Assembly (NCBI GenBank): GCA_019113165.1 | Contig: DXHV01000063.1 | Location: 1-64,000, forward strand | Reading direction: 5' to 3' | Origin: Candidatus Desulfovibrio intestinipullorum | Lineage (GTDB): Bacteria > Desulfobacterota > Desulfovibrionia > Desulfovibrionales > Desulfovibrionaceae | Length of the DNA stretch: 64,000 nt | Shown: positions 1 to 8,568 of the stretch, piece after piece | Position numbering within the stretch: position 1 is the first letter of the stretch | How the letters are laid out: each line of letters starts with the position of its first letter | The notes under the pieces: generated by a model | The model's database searches: none | What the model was told of the DNA's origin: nothing | The model's input: only the letters and a program-made list of their open reading frames with translations | Made by a program: the position numbers and the translations under genes

Positions 1-167
1 AGGGGAATGCGGACTGCGTTGCCGCAATGAATATACTCGGGCGCGGGCAGCGCCTCAGAGCCTGTGGGGAGCTGGAGAATACAGCTTCAGCTCAAGTGAG
101 TCGGCACAAGCCGTCCAGCAGCAGGAACCCGTCGAAGCGACTGACCGCAAGGTCAGCAACGCAGTAG
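1..167 (+). CDS. tnpB: TnpB (IS200/IS605 OrfB) C-terminal end, cut by the window edge
   Basis: The third forward frame is open from the window edge to a TAG at 165-167 and encodes about 54 residues beginning NADCVAAMNILGRG. That block matches the RuvC-III motif of TnpB proteins (consensus NADxNAAxNI), in which the Asp is the third catalytic acid of the RNA-guided nuclease. The tail after it is basic and Ser-rich, as is common in the family. The rest of the gene lies outside the window, so integrity cannot be judged. The conserved 3'-end hairpin of IS605-type elements follows directly, which supports the assignment. No transposase TnpA is visible here. Confidence 0.8.
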   Translation, partial: GNADCVAAMNILGRGQRLRACGELENTASAQVSRHKPSSSRNPSKRLTARSATQ

Positions 168-202
168 GGAATCCCCCTGCGTAAGCGGGGGGAGGATGTC
201 AA
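168..202 (+). ncRNA. 3' end of the TnpB omega-RNA / transposon right end
   Basis: Immediately after the tnpB stop, an 8-bp hairpin (173-180 with 185-192, one T-G wobble) is capped by a GTAA (GNRA) tetraloop. It is followed by GAGGATGTCAA ending at 202. From knowledge of IS200/IS605 elements, this is the scaffold end of the omega-RNA, and the bases after GTCAA act as the guide. The RNA's 5' start would lie inside tnpB and is not marked. Exact ends are inferred. Confidence 0.6.
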
Positions 203-463
203 CTGCGGGACGAGAACCGCCTTGTCGGAGTTTCCCCGGCGTTCGGGCGGCAAGAGCAGACGCTGCAGAAGATGCCGCCTGGCAGCAAAGAGCACAGGGC
301 AAAAAAATCGCTCTCTGCCTAAGGCCATGACAGAGAGCGGTACGGAGGTTTAGTGGGGAGAAGGAAAACAGAAACAAAAAAATATTTAGTGTCTATCTTG
401 TTGCATTTCTGTGTTTTTTTGCCATAAGGACCTGCCTGGAACAAAAATTTTTCAAATTTTCGC
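203..463. other. Transposon flank without a recognisable intact gene
   Basis: The first bases of this stretch (203 to about 222) would be the omega-RNA guide. A short open frame (203-322, plus strand, about 39 codons, no start) could be the remnant of a gene interrupted by the element, but I recognise no family. The rest is AT-rich and leads into the tRNA promoter. Confidence 0.35.
301..338 (-). terminator. Rho-independent terminator, minus strand
   Basis: Perfect 8-bp stem 310-317 / 331-338 (GCTCTCTG / CAGAGAGC). On the minus strand it is followed by seven T residues (complement of 301-307). No minus-strand gene lies just upstream of it, so what it terminates is unclear. Confidence 0.5.
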
Positions 464-490
464 TTGCCAAGGGGGCCGGAAAAGTATAGA
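464..490 (+). promoter_or_regulatory. Candidate sigma-70 promoter of tRNA-Phe
   Basis: TTGCCA at 464-469 and TATAGA at 485-490 are separated by 15 bp, which is slightly short. The -10 lies about 25 bp before the mature tRNA. This is a pattern match only. Confidence 0.4.
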
Positions 491-514
491 AGCTTCTTCG
501 TTGCTTCACGAAGT

Positions 515-590
515 GCCGGGGTAGCTCAGTAGGTAGAGCGAGGGACTGAAAATCCCTGTGTCAGCAGTTCGACTCTGTTCCCCGGCACCA
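515..590 (+). tRNA. tRNA-Phe (anticodon GAA)
   Basis: A 76-nt cloverleaf. The acceptor strands GCCGGGG (515-521) and CCCCGGC (580-586) pair perfectly, followed by discriminator A and an encoded CCA at 588-590. The anticodon stem is AGGGA/TCCCT with loop CTGAAAA, giving anticodon GAA at 548-550. The D-arm TAGCTCAGTAGGTAGAGC is canonical. It stands alone, with its own promoter and terminator, beside an IS605-type element. Confidence 0.97.
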
Positions 591-614
591 TTTTTTTTGC
601 CAAAAGTAGTTCGC

Positions 615-657
615 AAAGTCCGCTTGTCCAAAGAAAAAGACAGGCGGACTTTTTGTT
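615..657 (+). terminator. Rho-independent terminator after tRNA-Phe
   Basis: Stem 615-628 pairs with 639-652 over 14 positions with one mismatch or wobble (AAAGTCCGC / GCGGACTTT at its base). The loop is 10 nt and a T-rich tail ends at 657. Confidence 0.85.
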
Positions 658-856
658 TATGCAGGGGGAGATGAAGAAAAAAGCTCTCCTGTGGCGGCAA
701 CTGTCATGCACAAAGGCCGGGTAAACACTGCAAAAGCAAGGTCCTGGGGTAAAAGCTAGCAGCAAAGAGCAGAACGAGAAAAGGCAGCCCCTGCAAAAAA
801 GCAGAGACTGCCTCAAAAAAAGAACGTTCGGGAAAGAGAACCTTGTGTCGGGAGGC

Positions 857-2155
857 TCAGTAGCCGCGCATCTTCAGCAGGGAATCGAGAGCATCGATTT
901 CTGCCGCATAGTTGATGTTGTCGTTGCGGGCCATGCCGTTCTTCTCTTCGGCAAAGGCCCTGGCCAGGCGCTCGAGCACTTCGGCCGTGCGCTCCCTGGG
1001 CAGGGAGGGGTTCACCGTCTGCATGCGCAGGTACTCGTCCACAATGTGGCCAATCTTCGGCAGGTAGCGGCCAAGGAAGGCCATGCCGGTGCGCCGGTCC
1101 TCGGGATCCTCGCGCATGCTCTGTATCATGTCGAGGGACAGGGAGGCGATGCGGCTCAAGGGGTCGGCAAGGTCAGGCGGAAGCAGCTTGCGCTGCTCCA
1201 GCAGGCGGGCGGCAAGGCCTGCCAGTTCCTGCATGCGGTCTTCCTGGGCCGAGGAGGGCTTTTGCGTGCCTGTGGACTTCCGGGCCGCCACAAGCTTGGT
1301 TAACAGGGCCACCAGAGCCTGCAGCTCCTCAAGGATGGAGCCTGCGGCTGCCGGAGCCCTGTTGCCCAGATGCTGCCACTGGGCGGACTTGAAGAGCGTG
1401 CCCAGGGGCCTTGAGCTCCTCTTGCGCAGCTCCTGTTCCAGGCGGTCCGTGACCGCGTTGATGCGGTCAATGAGCTCCTCGGAGAGGGCATTGCTCACGG
1501 CCAGATATTCGCACTGCGAGAGCAGGAAGGACGTTGTGCTCTGTTCTTCCTGGGTGAGGTTCCTGTCCTGCACTATCTGGCGCAGGCGCACGAGGAGCGC
1601 TGCCAGAAGCTGGCGGTGCAGGCTTGCGTGATTGCTGCGCACATAGAGCCTGTACAGGAGAAGACCTGCCAGGGCGAGGACAGGGAAGGAAACAAGGGGC
1701 ATGGCGGGCAGATACCAGTGACTGGCCGTGGAAAAGTAGGCAAAGAGTCCCAGGATGAGCACTGGGGCTGCGGTCCAGTCCCAGCCAATGTTGCCCCTGG
1801 CTATGAGCAGGCGCACGGTCCAGGTCTGCAGGCCGGCCCAGAAGATCATGAGCGGCCAGGGCATGCCCAGCACGAGCAGGGCAATTGCCTGGACGCAGCC
1901 TGTGAGAACGGGCATCCACCAGTAGGGATTGGAGATAGCGCCGTAGGGGATGAGGCAGATGATGCCGCCGTAGATAGAGATCTTCAGCAGGATCTCCGAG
2001 AACATCCAGGTGCCGAAGGTCACGTCGATGAGCAGGACAGCAGCTAGCAGGGCCACAATGTGCAGCACCAGACGCTTGAGGACGATGCTTACGGTGCCAA
2101 GGACGGAACCGACAATCCTGTCGAGCAGGGGCTCGCTTGGGGTAGGGCTTGCCAT
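857..2155 (-). CDS. xpaC: XpaC-like membrane protein, partner of TelA
   Basis: 432 residues. The N-terminal half (about 25-180) contains several hydrophobic helices. The C-terminal half is predicted soluble and helical and ends FAEEKNGMARNDNINYAAEID, as in XpaC proteins (named after 5-bromo-4-chloroindolyl phosphate hydrolysis; true role unknown). It starts 6 bp after the telA stop, so the two are co-transcribed. From family knowledge, XpaC and TelA genes are usual neighbours and are linked to tellurite or toxic-anion and envelope stress tolerance. No enzymatic motif is visible. The start ATG lacks a strong Shine-Dalgarno site, which suggests translational coupling. Confidence 0.75.
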   Translation of the reverse strand: MASPTPSEPLLDRIVGSVLGTVSIVLKRLVLHIVALLAAVLLIDVTFGTWMFSEILLKISIYGGIICLIPYGAISNPYWWMPVLTGCVQAIALLVLGMPWPLMIFWAGLQTWTVRLLIARGNIGWDWTAAPVLILGLFAYFSTASHWYLPAMPLVSFPVLALAGLLLYRLYVRSNHASLHRQLLAALLVRLRQIVQDRNLTQEEQSTTSFLLSQCEYLAVSNALSEELIDRINAVTDRLEQELRKRSSRPLGTLFKSAQWQHLGNRAPAAAGSILEELQALVALLTKLVAARKSTGTQKPSSAQEDRMQELAGLAARLLEQRKLLPPDLADPLSRIASLSLDMIQSMREDPEDRRTGMAFLGRYLPKIGHIVDEYLRMQTVNPSLPRERTAEVLERLARAFAEEKNGMARNDNINYAAEIDALDSLLKMRGY

Positions 2156-2161
2156 GGCTCG

Positions 2162-3298
2162 TTACCTGTTTGCCACGTGCTGGCCAGCCACGGTCTGTTC
2201 CACCTTCTGCTGGGCAAGACTTGTGAGCTGCTTTTTCAGGTCCTCTTCCATGTGGATGAGTTCCTGCTCCACATCCCTGCGGCGCTGGCGGCCCTGCTGG
2301 GCAATGCTCAGGGTTTCGGCAATGGTGGCAAGGAGCCTGGAGTGCACATCGCGCAGGGTCTCCACGTCGACAATGGAACGCTCCACTTCCCTGGCTGCGG
2401 CTGTGGTGGAGGCCTGCAGCATTTCGGCATTCTTGCTCAGCAGGGCATTGGTCGTGTCGGCCACTTCCTTCTGCAGCTGGGCCGCCTTGTGCTGGCCGTG
2501 GATGGAGAGGGCCAGCACCATCTGATTCTTCCAGATGGGAATGGTAGCCAGGATGCTCGTCTGTATCTTTTCGGCCAGGGTCTGATCGTTGTTCTGGATC
2601 ATGCGGATCTGCGGCGCAGTCTGCAGGGTAATGGTGCGCGAAAGCTTGAGATCGTGCAGGCGGCGCTCGAAACGGTTCAGGCGCTCGGCAAAGTCGTGCA
2701 CCTTCTGGGCATCCAGGGCGCTGCCGCTCTGGCGGGCCGTTTCCTCCAGGGCCGGCAGTTCCTTTGATCTGGCTTCCTGCAGACGGCGTTCGCCGGCTAC
2801 AATGGCAGCCGTCAGATCCTCGTAGAAATTCTTGTTGTAGGTGTAGAGCTGCTCCAGGACCTGAATGTCCTTGAGAAGGCCGAACATGGCCGATTCAAGC
2901 TTGTCGGAAATGCCTTCCACCTGGTCGAGCAGGGTATCGAAACGGGCCAGGGTGCGCTCCATGGAATTGAAGAGTCCGCCAATGAGGGGAATGGAGGAGA
3001 GCAGGCTTTTTTCCGGCTTGGCAATCTGGGTGACGTCAATGTCCTTGACCTTGCCCATGAGTTCCTCAAGGGAAGCGCCCACGGGGCCTGCATCCTTCAC
3101 GCGCACGTTGGCGAGCAGGGAGTCGGCAAACTTGGCGATCTCGTTCATGGTCTTGGAGCCGTAGCTGATGGTCAGCGTGGGATCGTCAAAATTGATGGCA
3201 GAGGCAATGGCTGTGACTTTTTGCTCGGAGGGCGCTGCATCAGGCATGGGGGCGTCAGCGAGCGTGGTGAAAGGGGCGGAGATGATATCTGCGGACAT
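2162..3298 (-). CDS. telA: TelA family toxic anion resistance protein
   Basis: 378 residues of soluble, strongly helical and coiled-coil-rich sequence. It carries the TelA core EKSLLSSIPLIGGLFNSMER followed by a long segment rich in charged heptads, and IPIWKNQMVLALSIHGQ near the C terminus. The start chosen is the ATG at 3298, preceded by GAGGAG; the open frame continues upstream for 33 codons without a ribosome-binding site. First gene of a two-gene unit with xpaC. TelA proteins are implicated in resistance to tellurite and membrane-active agents, but the mechanism is unknown. Confidence 0.88.
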   Translation of the reverse strand: MSADIISAPFTTLADAPMPDAAPSEQKVTAIASAINFDDPTLTISYGSKTMNEIAKFADSLLANVRVKDAGPVGASLEELMGKVKDIDVTQIAKPEKSLLSSIPLIGGLFNSMERTLARFDTLLDQVEGISDKLESAMFGLLKDIQVLEQLYTYNKNFYEDLTAAIVAGERRLQEARSKELPALEETARQSGSALDAQKVHDFAERLNRFERRLHDLKLSRTITLQTAPQIRMIQNNDQTLAEKIQTSILATIPIWKNQMVLALSIHGQHKAAQLQKEVADTTNALLSKNAEMLQASTTAAAREVERSIVDVETLRDVHSRLLATIAETLSIAQQGRQRRRDVEQELIHMEEDLKKQLTSLAQQKVEQTVAGQHVANR

Positions 3299-3660
3299 GG
3301 TTGTGTGCTCCTCATGTGGTGCAGCAGGAATGTGCAGGGGATGGACCGTGGACGTGCAGGGAGGCTGAGCCCCTGGCTCTTGAGTCCGGTAGCTCAAGGG
3401 CGGGTACCCAGAACGGACTCTGTTCGGGCCTTGATTGAACCCTGTTCGGATCAGAATCGGGCCGAAATCGGTCCCTTGGCCTGCAGCCAGAGTAGGCGAT
3501 TTCTCGTCCTATTTCAAAGGATTGTTTATCATCTTCTGCAGGCAGAGCAGGGCTCGAAACAAGTCCCCGAATGACGTGAGACAGCAAGACCCCGCTCGAG
3601 CGAACGAACGGGGCCTTGCTGCACGGCAGTCTGTCGTGACTGCCAAAAATCAGGCAGTGT
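3299..3660. other. 362-bp intergenic region between fdhE and telA
   Basis: No gene seen. It holds an imperfect inverted repeat near 3584-3619 (GCAAGACCCCG / CGGGGCCTTGC) and a 6-bp one at 3625-3644 (GGCAGT / ACTGCC), neither followed by a T-run on either strand. A direct repeat CTGTTCGG occurs at 3420 and 3442. The telA promoter must lie here, but I cannot place it. Confidence 0.5.
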
Positions 3661-4590
3661 CTAAAGCTGATTCCAGAGGGTGCGGCACATGGGGGTGAGT
3701 TCCTTTTCCGCAGCCACGATGTCCAGGGGCAGCAGCCCCAGGGCCATGACGTCAAGGTCGGGCACAGGGGAGATGGCGCGCATGTCCAGGCCCACGCAGT
3801 AGGTTTTGCACTCGGAACACCAGGCCACATGTTCAGACTGGTTGCTGGTGGCATAGAAGATATTCATGACACCCTTCTTGTCCGAGCCGCAGGCAGGACA
3901 GACGGCCCTGCGATACTTCCAGTCCGCACCGCACATGCCGCAGTGCAGATACTTCCTGCCGCCACCCTTGAGCAGGTAGGGGTTGTTGTCGTCTTCCACA
4001 GGCTGGCCCAGCCATTCCATGGCAGGCAGTCTGCCGCAGACAGGGCAGTGTCCCTGCGTCCACAGGGTCCAGGGATCCTTTTCCCCTGCGGCAATGTTGG
4101 CCGTGAAGGCCTTGAGCACAGTGGAGAGCAGAAACTCGCAGACAAAGGTGATGCTGGCCCGCTCCTCGTCCGAGCCCTCGACAAGAGTCGCCATCCTTTC
4201 ATCGTCCATATCCAGAAGGGCTCGCAGAAAGTCATTGCTGAAGGCCTTGTCCTGCTCTTTCTCAAGGAAGGCAGCCACGGCATCAAACTTTGGCAGGAGC
4301 TGCGAGTTGCTGGCAAAGTGCTGAAGCAGCGAGGCAGAACATTCCCTGGCAAAGGGCCACAGGGGGGCAAGGTCGCCGCCGGTGAGCAGGCTCACACCCT
4401 GGGAAAAACGCTGCGGGTCTCTGGCAGGAAGATCCATGCTGTGCAGGGCAAACTGCTCCTGCAGTCGATCCACTTCCTGTCTCTGAGCAAGCCATATGGG
4501 CTCAAAGGCGTCAATGAGTCCCTTGAGAACAGGTTTTTCTTCCCGCAGACGGGCAATGGTCTGCGTCGTGCGCTCGCTTGCCTTGGACAT
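3661..4590 (-). CDS. fdhE: Formate dehydrogenase accessory protein FdhE
   Basis: 309 residues. The C-terminal half has four CxxC knuckles: CPVCG 182-186, CGMCG 217-221, CPACG 231-235 and CSEC 258-261. This is the rubredoxin-like metal-binding pattern of FdhE, a cytoplasmic factor needed for maturation and activity of exported formate dehydrogenases. It starts with ATG at 4590 behind AGGGGG. The gene lies downstream of fdhA-fdhB on the same strand, but a terminator (4744-4780) and an AT-rich palindromic region (4640-4690) separate them. It probably has its own promoter. Confidence 0.93.
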   Translation of the reverse strand: MSKASERTTQTIARLREEKPVLKGLIDAFEPIWLAQRQEVDRLQEQFALHSMDLPARDPQRFSQGVSLLTGGDLAPLWPFARECSASLLQHFASNSQLLPKFDAVAAFLEKEQDKAFSNDFLRALLDMDDERMATLVEGSDEERASITFVCEFLLSTVLKAFTANIAAGEKDPWTLWTQGHCPVCGRLPAMEWLGQPVEDDNNPYLLKGGGRKYLHCGMCGADWKYRRAVCPACGSDKKGVMNIFYATSNQSEHVAWCSECKTYCVGLDMRAISPVPDLDVMALGLLPLDIVAAEKELTPMCRTLWNQL

Positions 4591-4651
4591 GTGTGCCCCC
4601 TTGAAAGAATTGAGAAAAAATCGGACTGGAGTCTATGTAGTGAATGTATTT

Positions 4652-4687
4652 TAATACAATTTTTGTATTATTGTACTAAATGTATTA
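4652..4687 (-). promoter_or_regulatory. Palindromic AT-rich operator upstream of fdhE
   Basis: Perfect inverted repeat TAATACAA-TTT-TTGTATTA at 4652-4670, then TTGTACTAA (4671-4679) and ATGTATTA (4680-4687). That gives four related half-sites in 36 bp, in an island much richer in AT than its surroundings. The half-site TTGTACTAA recurs in the palindrome before the efflux operon at 15043-15061. It is a likely repressor or activator site; the regulator is unknown. Confidence 0.5.
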
Positions 4688-4743
4688 CTTGTCGGTACAG
4701 ATTCGCACTGTTGACCACATATTGTCTACCACAGAAGTACAGA

Positions 4744-4780
4744 AGAAAAAAGGGGCCCTGCTTCCGCATGGAGGGGCCCC
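4744..4780 (-). terminator. Rho-independent terminator of fdhA-fdhB
   Basis: Perfect 7-bp G/C stem 4752-4758 / 4774-4780. On the minus strand it is followed by six T residues (complement of 4746-4751). It sits 43 bp after the fdhB stop. Confidence 0.85.
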
Positions 4781-4822
4781 TGTTTGATCTGTCATGGACG
4801 CAACTTCGCAAGAAAGAAGGCA

Positions 4823-5479
4823 CTAGAAGGTTGCGTACTCGTAGTAATGTTCCTTTTCCTCGGCAAGCAGATAGATGACATTGACATCCTGGGGATCTGC
4901 AAGGAACGCCTTGGGGAAGGTCTTTTTGACCTTGGCCAGGCGCTTCTGGGCGAGCTCCAGCATTTCGGAGCGTTCGCCGAAGGCCATGGCGCCGGTGGGG
5001 CAGGTCTTGACGCAGATGGGCACCATGCCGGCCTGCTGTCTGTCGATGCAGTAGTCACACTTGGTGAGCTTGCCGGTTTTGTCGTCCCTGCGGGGGATGT
5101 TGTACGGGCAGACCTGACGGATGGCCTCGCAGTCTTCGGCGCTCAGAGAGGCTGTGCGATCCGTGAAGAGCACGGCACCTGTCTTTGCGTCCTGGAGGAT
5201 GGCTCCCTCAAGCACCATATCGGCCACGTCCTTGCAGGGAGGCACGAGGCAGTGACGGCACTGTTCGGGGAAGAAGTTCCAGTGAACGACCTTGTTCTCA
5301 TCCAGGTGTTCGCGGAAGCGGACAATCTTGAGGTTGTTGGGGTTCAGATCCGGGGGATTCTGATGGGTGCCTGTCTGCTTGGTCTGGTTTGCCGGAAGGT
5401 TGTGCCACTCTTTGCAAGCAATTTGACAGCCCCGACATGCAGTACACCTTGTTGTATCAATAAGAATGCTCTTGGGCAT
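4823..5479 (-). CDS. fdhB: Formate dehydrogenase beta subunit (four [4Fe-4S] clusters)
   Basis: 218 residues with four ferredoxin-type cysteine groups: C12-C15-C18-C22; CRHCLVPPC at 74-82; C117 with CPYNIP from 124; and C141-C144 with CVKTC at 156-160. This is the electron-transfer subunit that carries electrons from FdhA to a cytochrome c3-type acceptor. It has no signal peptide and no C-terminal membrane anchor, so it is expected to be co-exported with FdhA on FdhA's Tat signal, as in periplasmic Desulfovibrio FdhAB. ATG start at 5479 behind AAAAGGAGC. A strong hairpin lies in the 53-bp gap after fdhA. Confidence 0.92.
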   Translation of the reverse strand: MPKSILIDTTRCTACRGCQIACKEWHNLPANQTKQTGTHQNPPDLNPNNLKIVRFREHLDENKVVHWNFFPEQCRHCLVPPCKDVADMVLEGAILQDAKTGAVLFTDRTASLSAEDCEAIRQVCPYNIPRRDDKTGKLTKCDYCIDRQQAGMVPICVKTCPTGAMAFGERSEMLELAQKRLAKVKKTFPKAFLADPQDVNVIYLLAEEKEHYYEYATF

Positions 5480-5498
5480 AGCTGCTCCTTTTCGGGGA

Positions 5499-5524
5499 GC
5501 TCCTGGAAGCGGACTTCCAGGAGC
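5499..5524 (-). promoter_or_regulatory. Intercistronic stem-loop between fdhA and fdhB
   Basis: Perfect 11-bp inverted repeat GCTCCTGGAAG / CTTCCAGGAGC (5499-5509 / 5514-5524) with a 4-nt loop and no T-run on the minus strand. It is probably an mRNA-stability or processing element that sets the fdhA:fdhB ratio, rather than a terminator. Confidence 0.55.
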
Positions 5525-5532
5525 CCTTTATT

Positions 5533-8500
5533 TTAGCCAATTTCGGTCAGTTTATCGAGCTTGCGCAGATTCACAAGGCAGGCCTTGCATTCCTGAATGG
5601 ACGTGTTGGGATCGTAGGCACCGATTGTGAGTCTGTTTGTGGCATCGCCGCACTTGGGCGTCATCCAGCCAAAGGCAAAGGGCATGCCCACAAGGTGGAC
5701 GGTCTTGCCCATGATGGTGAACGGACGCAGACGCACGGTCACCATGGCAATGGCTTCGCAGGAGCCTCTGGCGCTTTCCAGCAGGACACCGTCGCCGTTC
5801 TTGATACCCTTTTCCTTGGCCAGTTCGTGGCTCATTTCCACGTAGAGCTGCGGCTCGGCTTCCAGCAGGTTCGGCGTGTTGCGGGTTTCGCCGCCACCAC
5901 ACCAGTGTTCGGTCATGCTGTAGGTCGTGAGCACGATGGGGTACTTGGGATCAGCGGGCTCGGCCACCTTCTTCATGTCTTCTTCAAAGAACTTGTACAC
6001 AGGACTGCACAGCTGCTTGGAGAAGGGATGGCTCTTGAGCGGTGTTTCCACAGGCTCGTAGTGCTCGGGGAAGGGACCATCGGCACGACCGGGACCAAAG
6101 AGCTGGGCCATGCCGTCCGCATTCATGATGAAGGGCAGCTTGCCGCCCTTTTCGGCCAGCGGCGGCCAGGGGCCGTCCGGCACGTCGCCGTCCCAGGACT
6201 TGCCGTTCCAGACGATGACGGGCAGGCTGGGATTCCAGGGCTTGCCGTGTTCGTCCACAGAGGCACGGTTGTACAGGATGCGTCTGTTGACCGGCCAGCA
6301 CCAGGACCAGTTCGGATAGATGCCGAGACGGGCCTGCAGAGGCGTCTGCTTCGGGTTGCGGCGCTTGGACTTGTTGCCTTCTTCCTCGGTGTAGCTGGCA
6401 GTGTAGAGCCAGTTCAGGGAAGATGTGGAACCGTCGGCCTGCAGGTTGCCAAAGGCGGGCACGAGCTCGCCACGATGGTAGACCTTGCTGCCAACCTTGA
6501 CATCGGACCAGAAGTAGCCGTTGATGCGCTTGGTCCATTCTTCGGCCTTGTACTGTTCGGGCCAGATCATGTTGAGAACCGGCTCGGGGAAGGCACCGCC
6601 TTCCTTCTTGTACAGGTCGCGGACCTTGTTCATCAGGGGCACCAGCATGTTGCCGAAGTCGCGGGCTTCACCCTGGGGTTCAATGGCCTTGTCAAACCAC
6701 TGCAGCCAGCGGCCGCTGTTGCTGATGGTGCCTTCCTTTTCGATACGGTGGGCAGAGGGCAGCAGGAAGACTTCGGTCTTGATCTTCTTGGGATCCACAC
6801 CGGGTCTGTGCCAGTTGTCCGAGGTCTCGGAGTTGTGAATTTCGCCGCAGACAAGCCAGTCAAGATGGTCCAGGGACTCGCGGACCTTGTTGACATTGGC
6901 AAAGCTCTGACAGGGATTCACGCCGAAGACAAAGCCGCCGCGCATGCGATCATGCAGGGCATTGTCAATGGCAAAGTAGTAGGATGTGTCGGCAAAGGTA
7001 TCCAGTTTCGGCAGCCACTGGTAGCCGAACTCGTTGTCCTTTGTGGCGGCATCGCCAAACCAGGCCTTGAGGAGACTGACCATGTACTTGGGCGTGTTGG
7101 CCTTCCAGTTCGCGCTTTCGGGGAACTTGGTGGTCGGCGTGTTGGCCTCGAGGTACTGATCCAGAGTCTGCCACTGGGCCCTGGGCATGGACATGTAGCC
7201 GGGAATGCTGTCGTAGAGCAGGGCATGGTCGGTGGAACCCTGCACATTGGGCTCGCCGCGCAGGGCGTTGATGCCGCCGCCGGCGACACCGATGTTGCCC
7301 AGGAGCAGCTGCACGATGGCGGAGGTGCGGATGATCTGCACGCCTGTGGTGTGCTGCGTCCAGCCGATGGCATAGAGGATGGTACCGGCCTTGTCCGGCT
7401 TGCCCGTGGCACAGAAGATATCGTAGACGCGCACCAGGTCCTTTTCGGAGATACCGGTGACTTCGGCAACGTTCTTCAGGGTGTAGCGGGAATAGTGTTC
7501 CTTGAGCAGATTGAAGACGCAGCGAGGATTCTTGTAGTCCTTGTCGACGACAATGGATCCGTCCGCCTTCTTCTCAAAGGCCCAGGTCTTGGCGTCATAG
7601 CGTCTGTTCTTGGTGTCCAGGCCGCTGAAGACGCCGTCCTTGAAGGAGTAGTCCTTGCCGACAACAAAGCTCGCGTTGGTGTACAGGCGGACGTAGTCTT
7701 CCTGATAGAGCTTCTTGTCGAGGATGTAGCGGATCATGCCGCCCAGGAAGGCGATATCCGAGCCGGAACGGATCGGCACATGGAAATCGCAGCGGGCGGA
7801 GGTACGGGAGAACTTGGGATCTATGTGGATGAGCGTGGCGCCCTTGTCCTTGGCCGCCAGCACCCACTTGAAGGAAACGGGATGATGTTCGGCAGCGTTA
7901 CTGCCGATGATGAGCACGCAATTGGAATTCTTGATATCAATCCAGTGGTTTGTCATAGCACCACGACCGAACGACTCTGCCAGAGCCGGTACAGTGGGGC
8001 TGTGTCAGACACGGGCCTGGTGGTCAATATAGACCATGCCCAGGCTTTTGACGGCTGAATTGATGACGGTGCACTCTTCGTTGGAGGCATGGGAGGTTCC
8101 CATCCAGAAGAGCGATTCCAGACGGTTGACCGTCTGGCCCTGCTTGTTTTTCTGCTTGAAGTCCGCATCGCGTGCGTCCTTGATGCGGCGGGCAATCTGC
8201 TCCAGTGTCCAGTCCCAGCTCTTTTCCTCCCACTTGTCACTGTAGGGAGCGCGGTACATGGGCTTGAGAACACGACCATGTGTATGGGTGTACATGCTGT
8301 GCAGGGCTGCGCCCTTGGCACACAGGGATCCTTCGTTGACAGGATAGTCCGGATCGCCTTCAGTGGAGATTAGTTTGCCATCCCTGACATACGCAATGAT
8401 CTGACAGCAGACAGCACAGAAAGGACAGACGCTGATGACTTCCTTGGCACCCTCAATCTTGAGGGTCTTGGCATAGGCCTTCACGTCCTTCAGGTCGAAA

Positions 8501-8568
8501 CCCATGAGGGACAGGGTCAGCACGCCAGCGCTCAGCCCTTTGAGAAAACTCCGCCTTGTTGCTTGCAT
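5533..8568 (-). CDS. fdhA: Formate dehydrogenase alpha subunit, selenocysteine-containing, Tat-exported
   Basis: Read through the in-frame TGA at 8005-8007 as selenocysteine 188, the gene gives 1011 residues. The upstream part ends HQARV; after the TGA the same frame continues HSPTVPALAESFGRGAMTNH, which is the conserved U-HSPT active-site sequence of formate dehydrogenases. The N terminus MQATRRSFLKG is a twin-arginine signal, and C48-C51-C55 with C83 bind the proximal [4Fe-4S] cluster. The remainder is the bis-MGD Mo/W-binding catalytic domain; LTTYSMTEHWCGGG near the C terminus is typical. The start is the ATG at 8568 behind GGAGG. It oxidises formate to CO2 in the periplasm. An annotation that ignores recoding would split it into two pieces (5533-7956 and 8005-8622). 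Metal (Mo or W) cannot be told from sequence. Confidence 0.95.
7957..8007 (-). promoter_or_regulatory. UGA selenocysteine codon and candidate bacterial SECIS
   Basis: The UGA at 8005-8007 is followed by a region that can fold: AGC-C-CCAC pairs with GTGG-T-GCT across about 40 nt, with an inner CTCT-GGC-AGAG apex. Bacterial SECIS hairpins lie just 3' of the UGA within the coding region, and this is in the right place. The fold was drawn by eye. Confidence 0.6.

Noticed and set aside
5695..8058. Long plus-strand open frame (787 codons) opposite fdhA
   Set aside because: It is antisense to the strongly supported formate dehydrogenase, has no ribosome-binding site and no family motifs; a codon-bias shadow.
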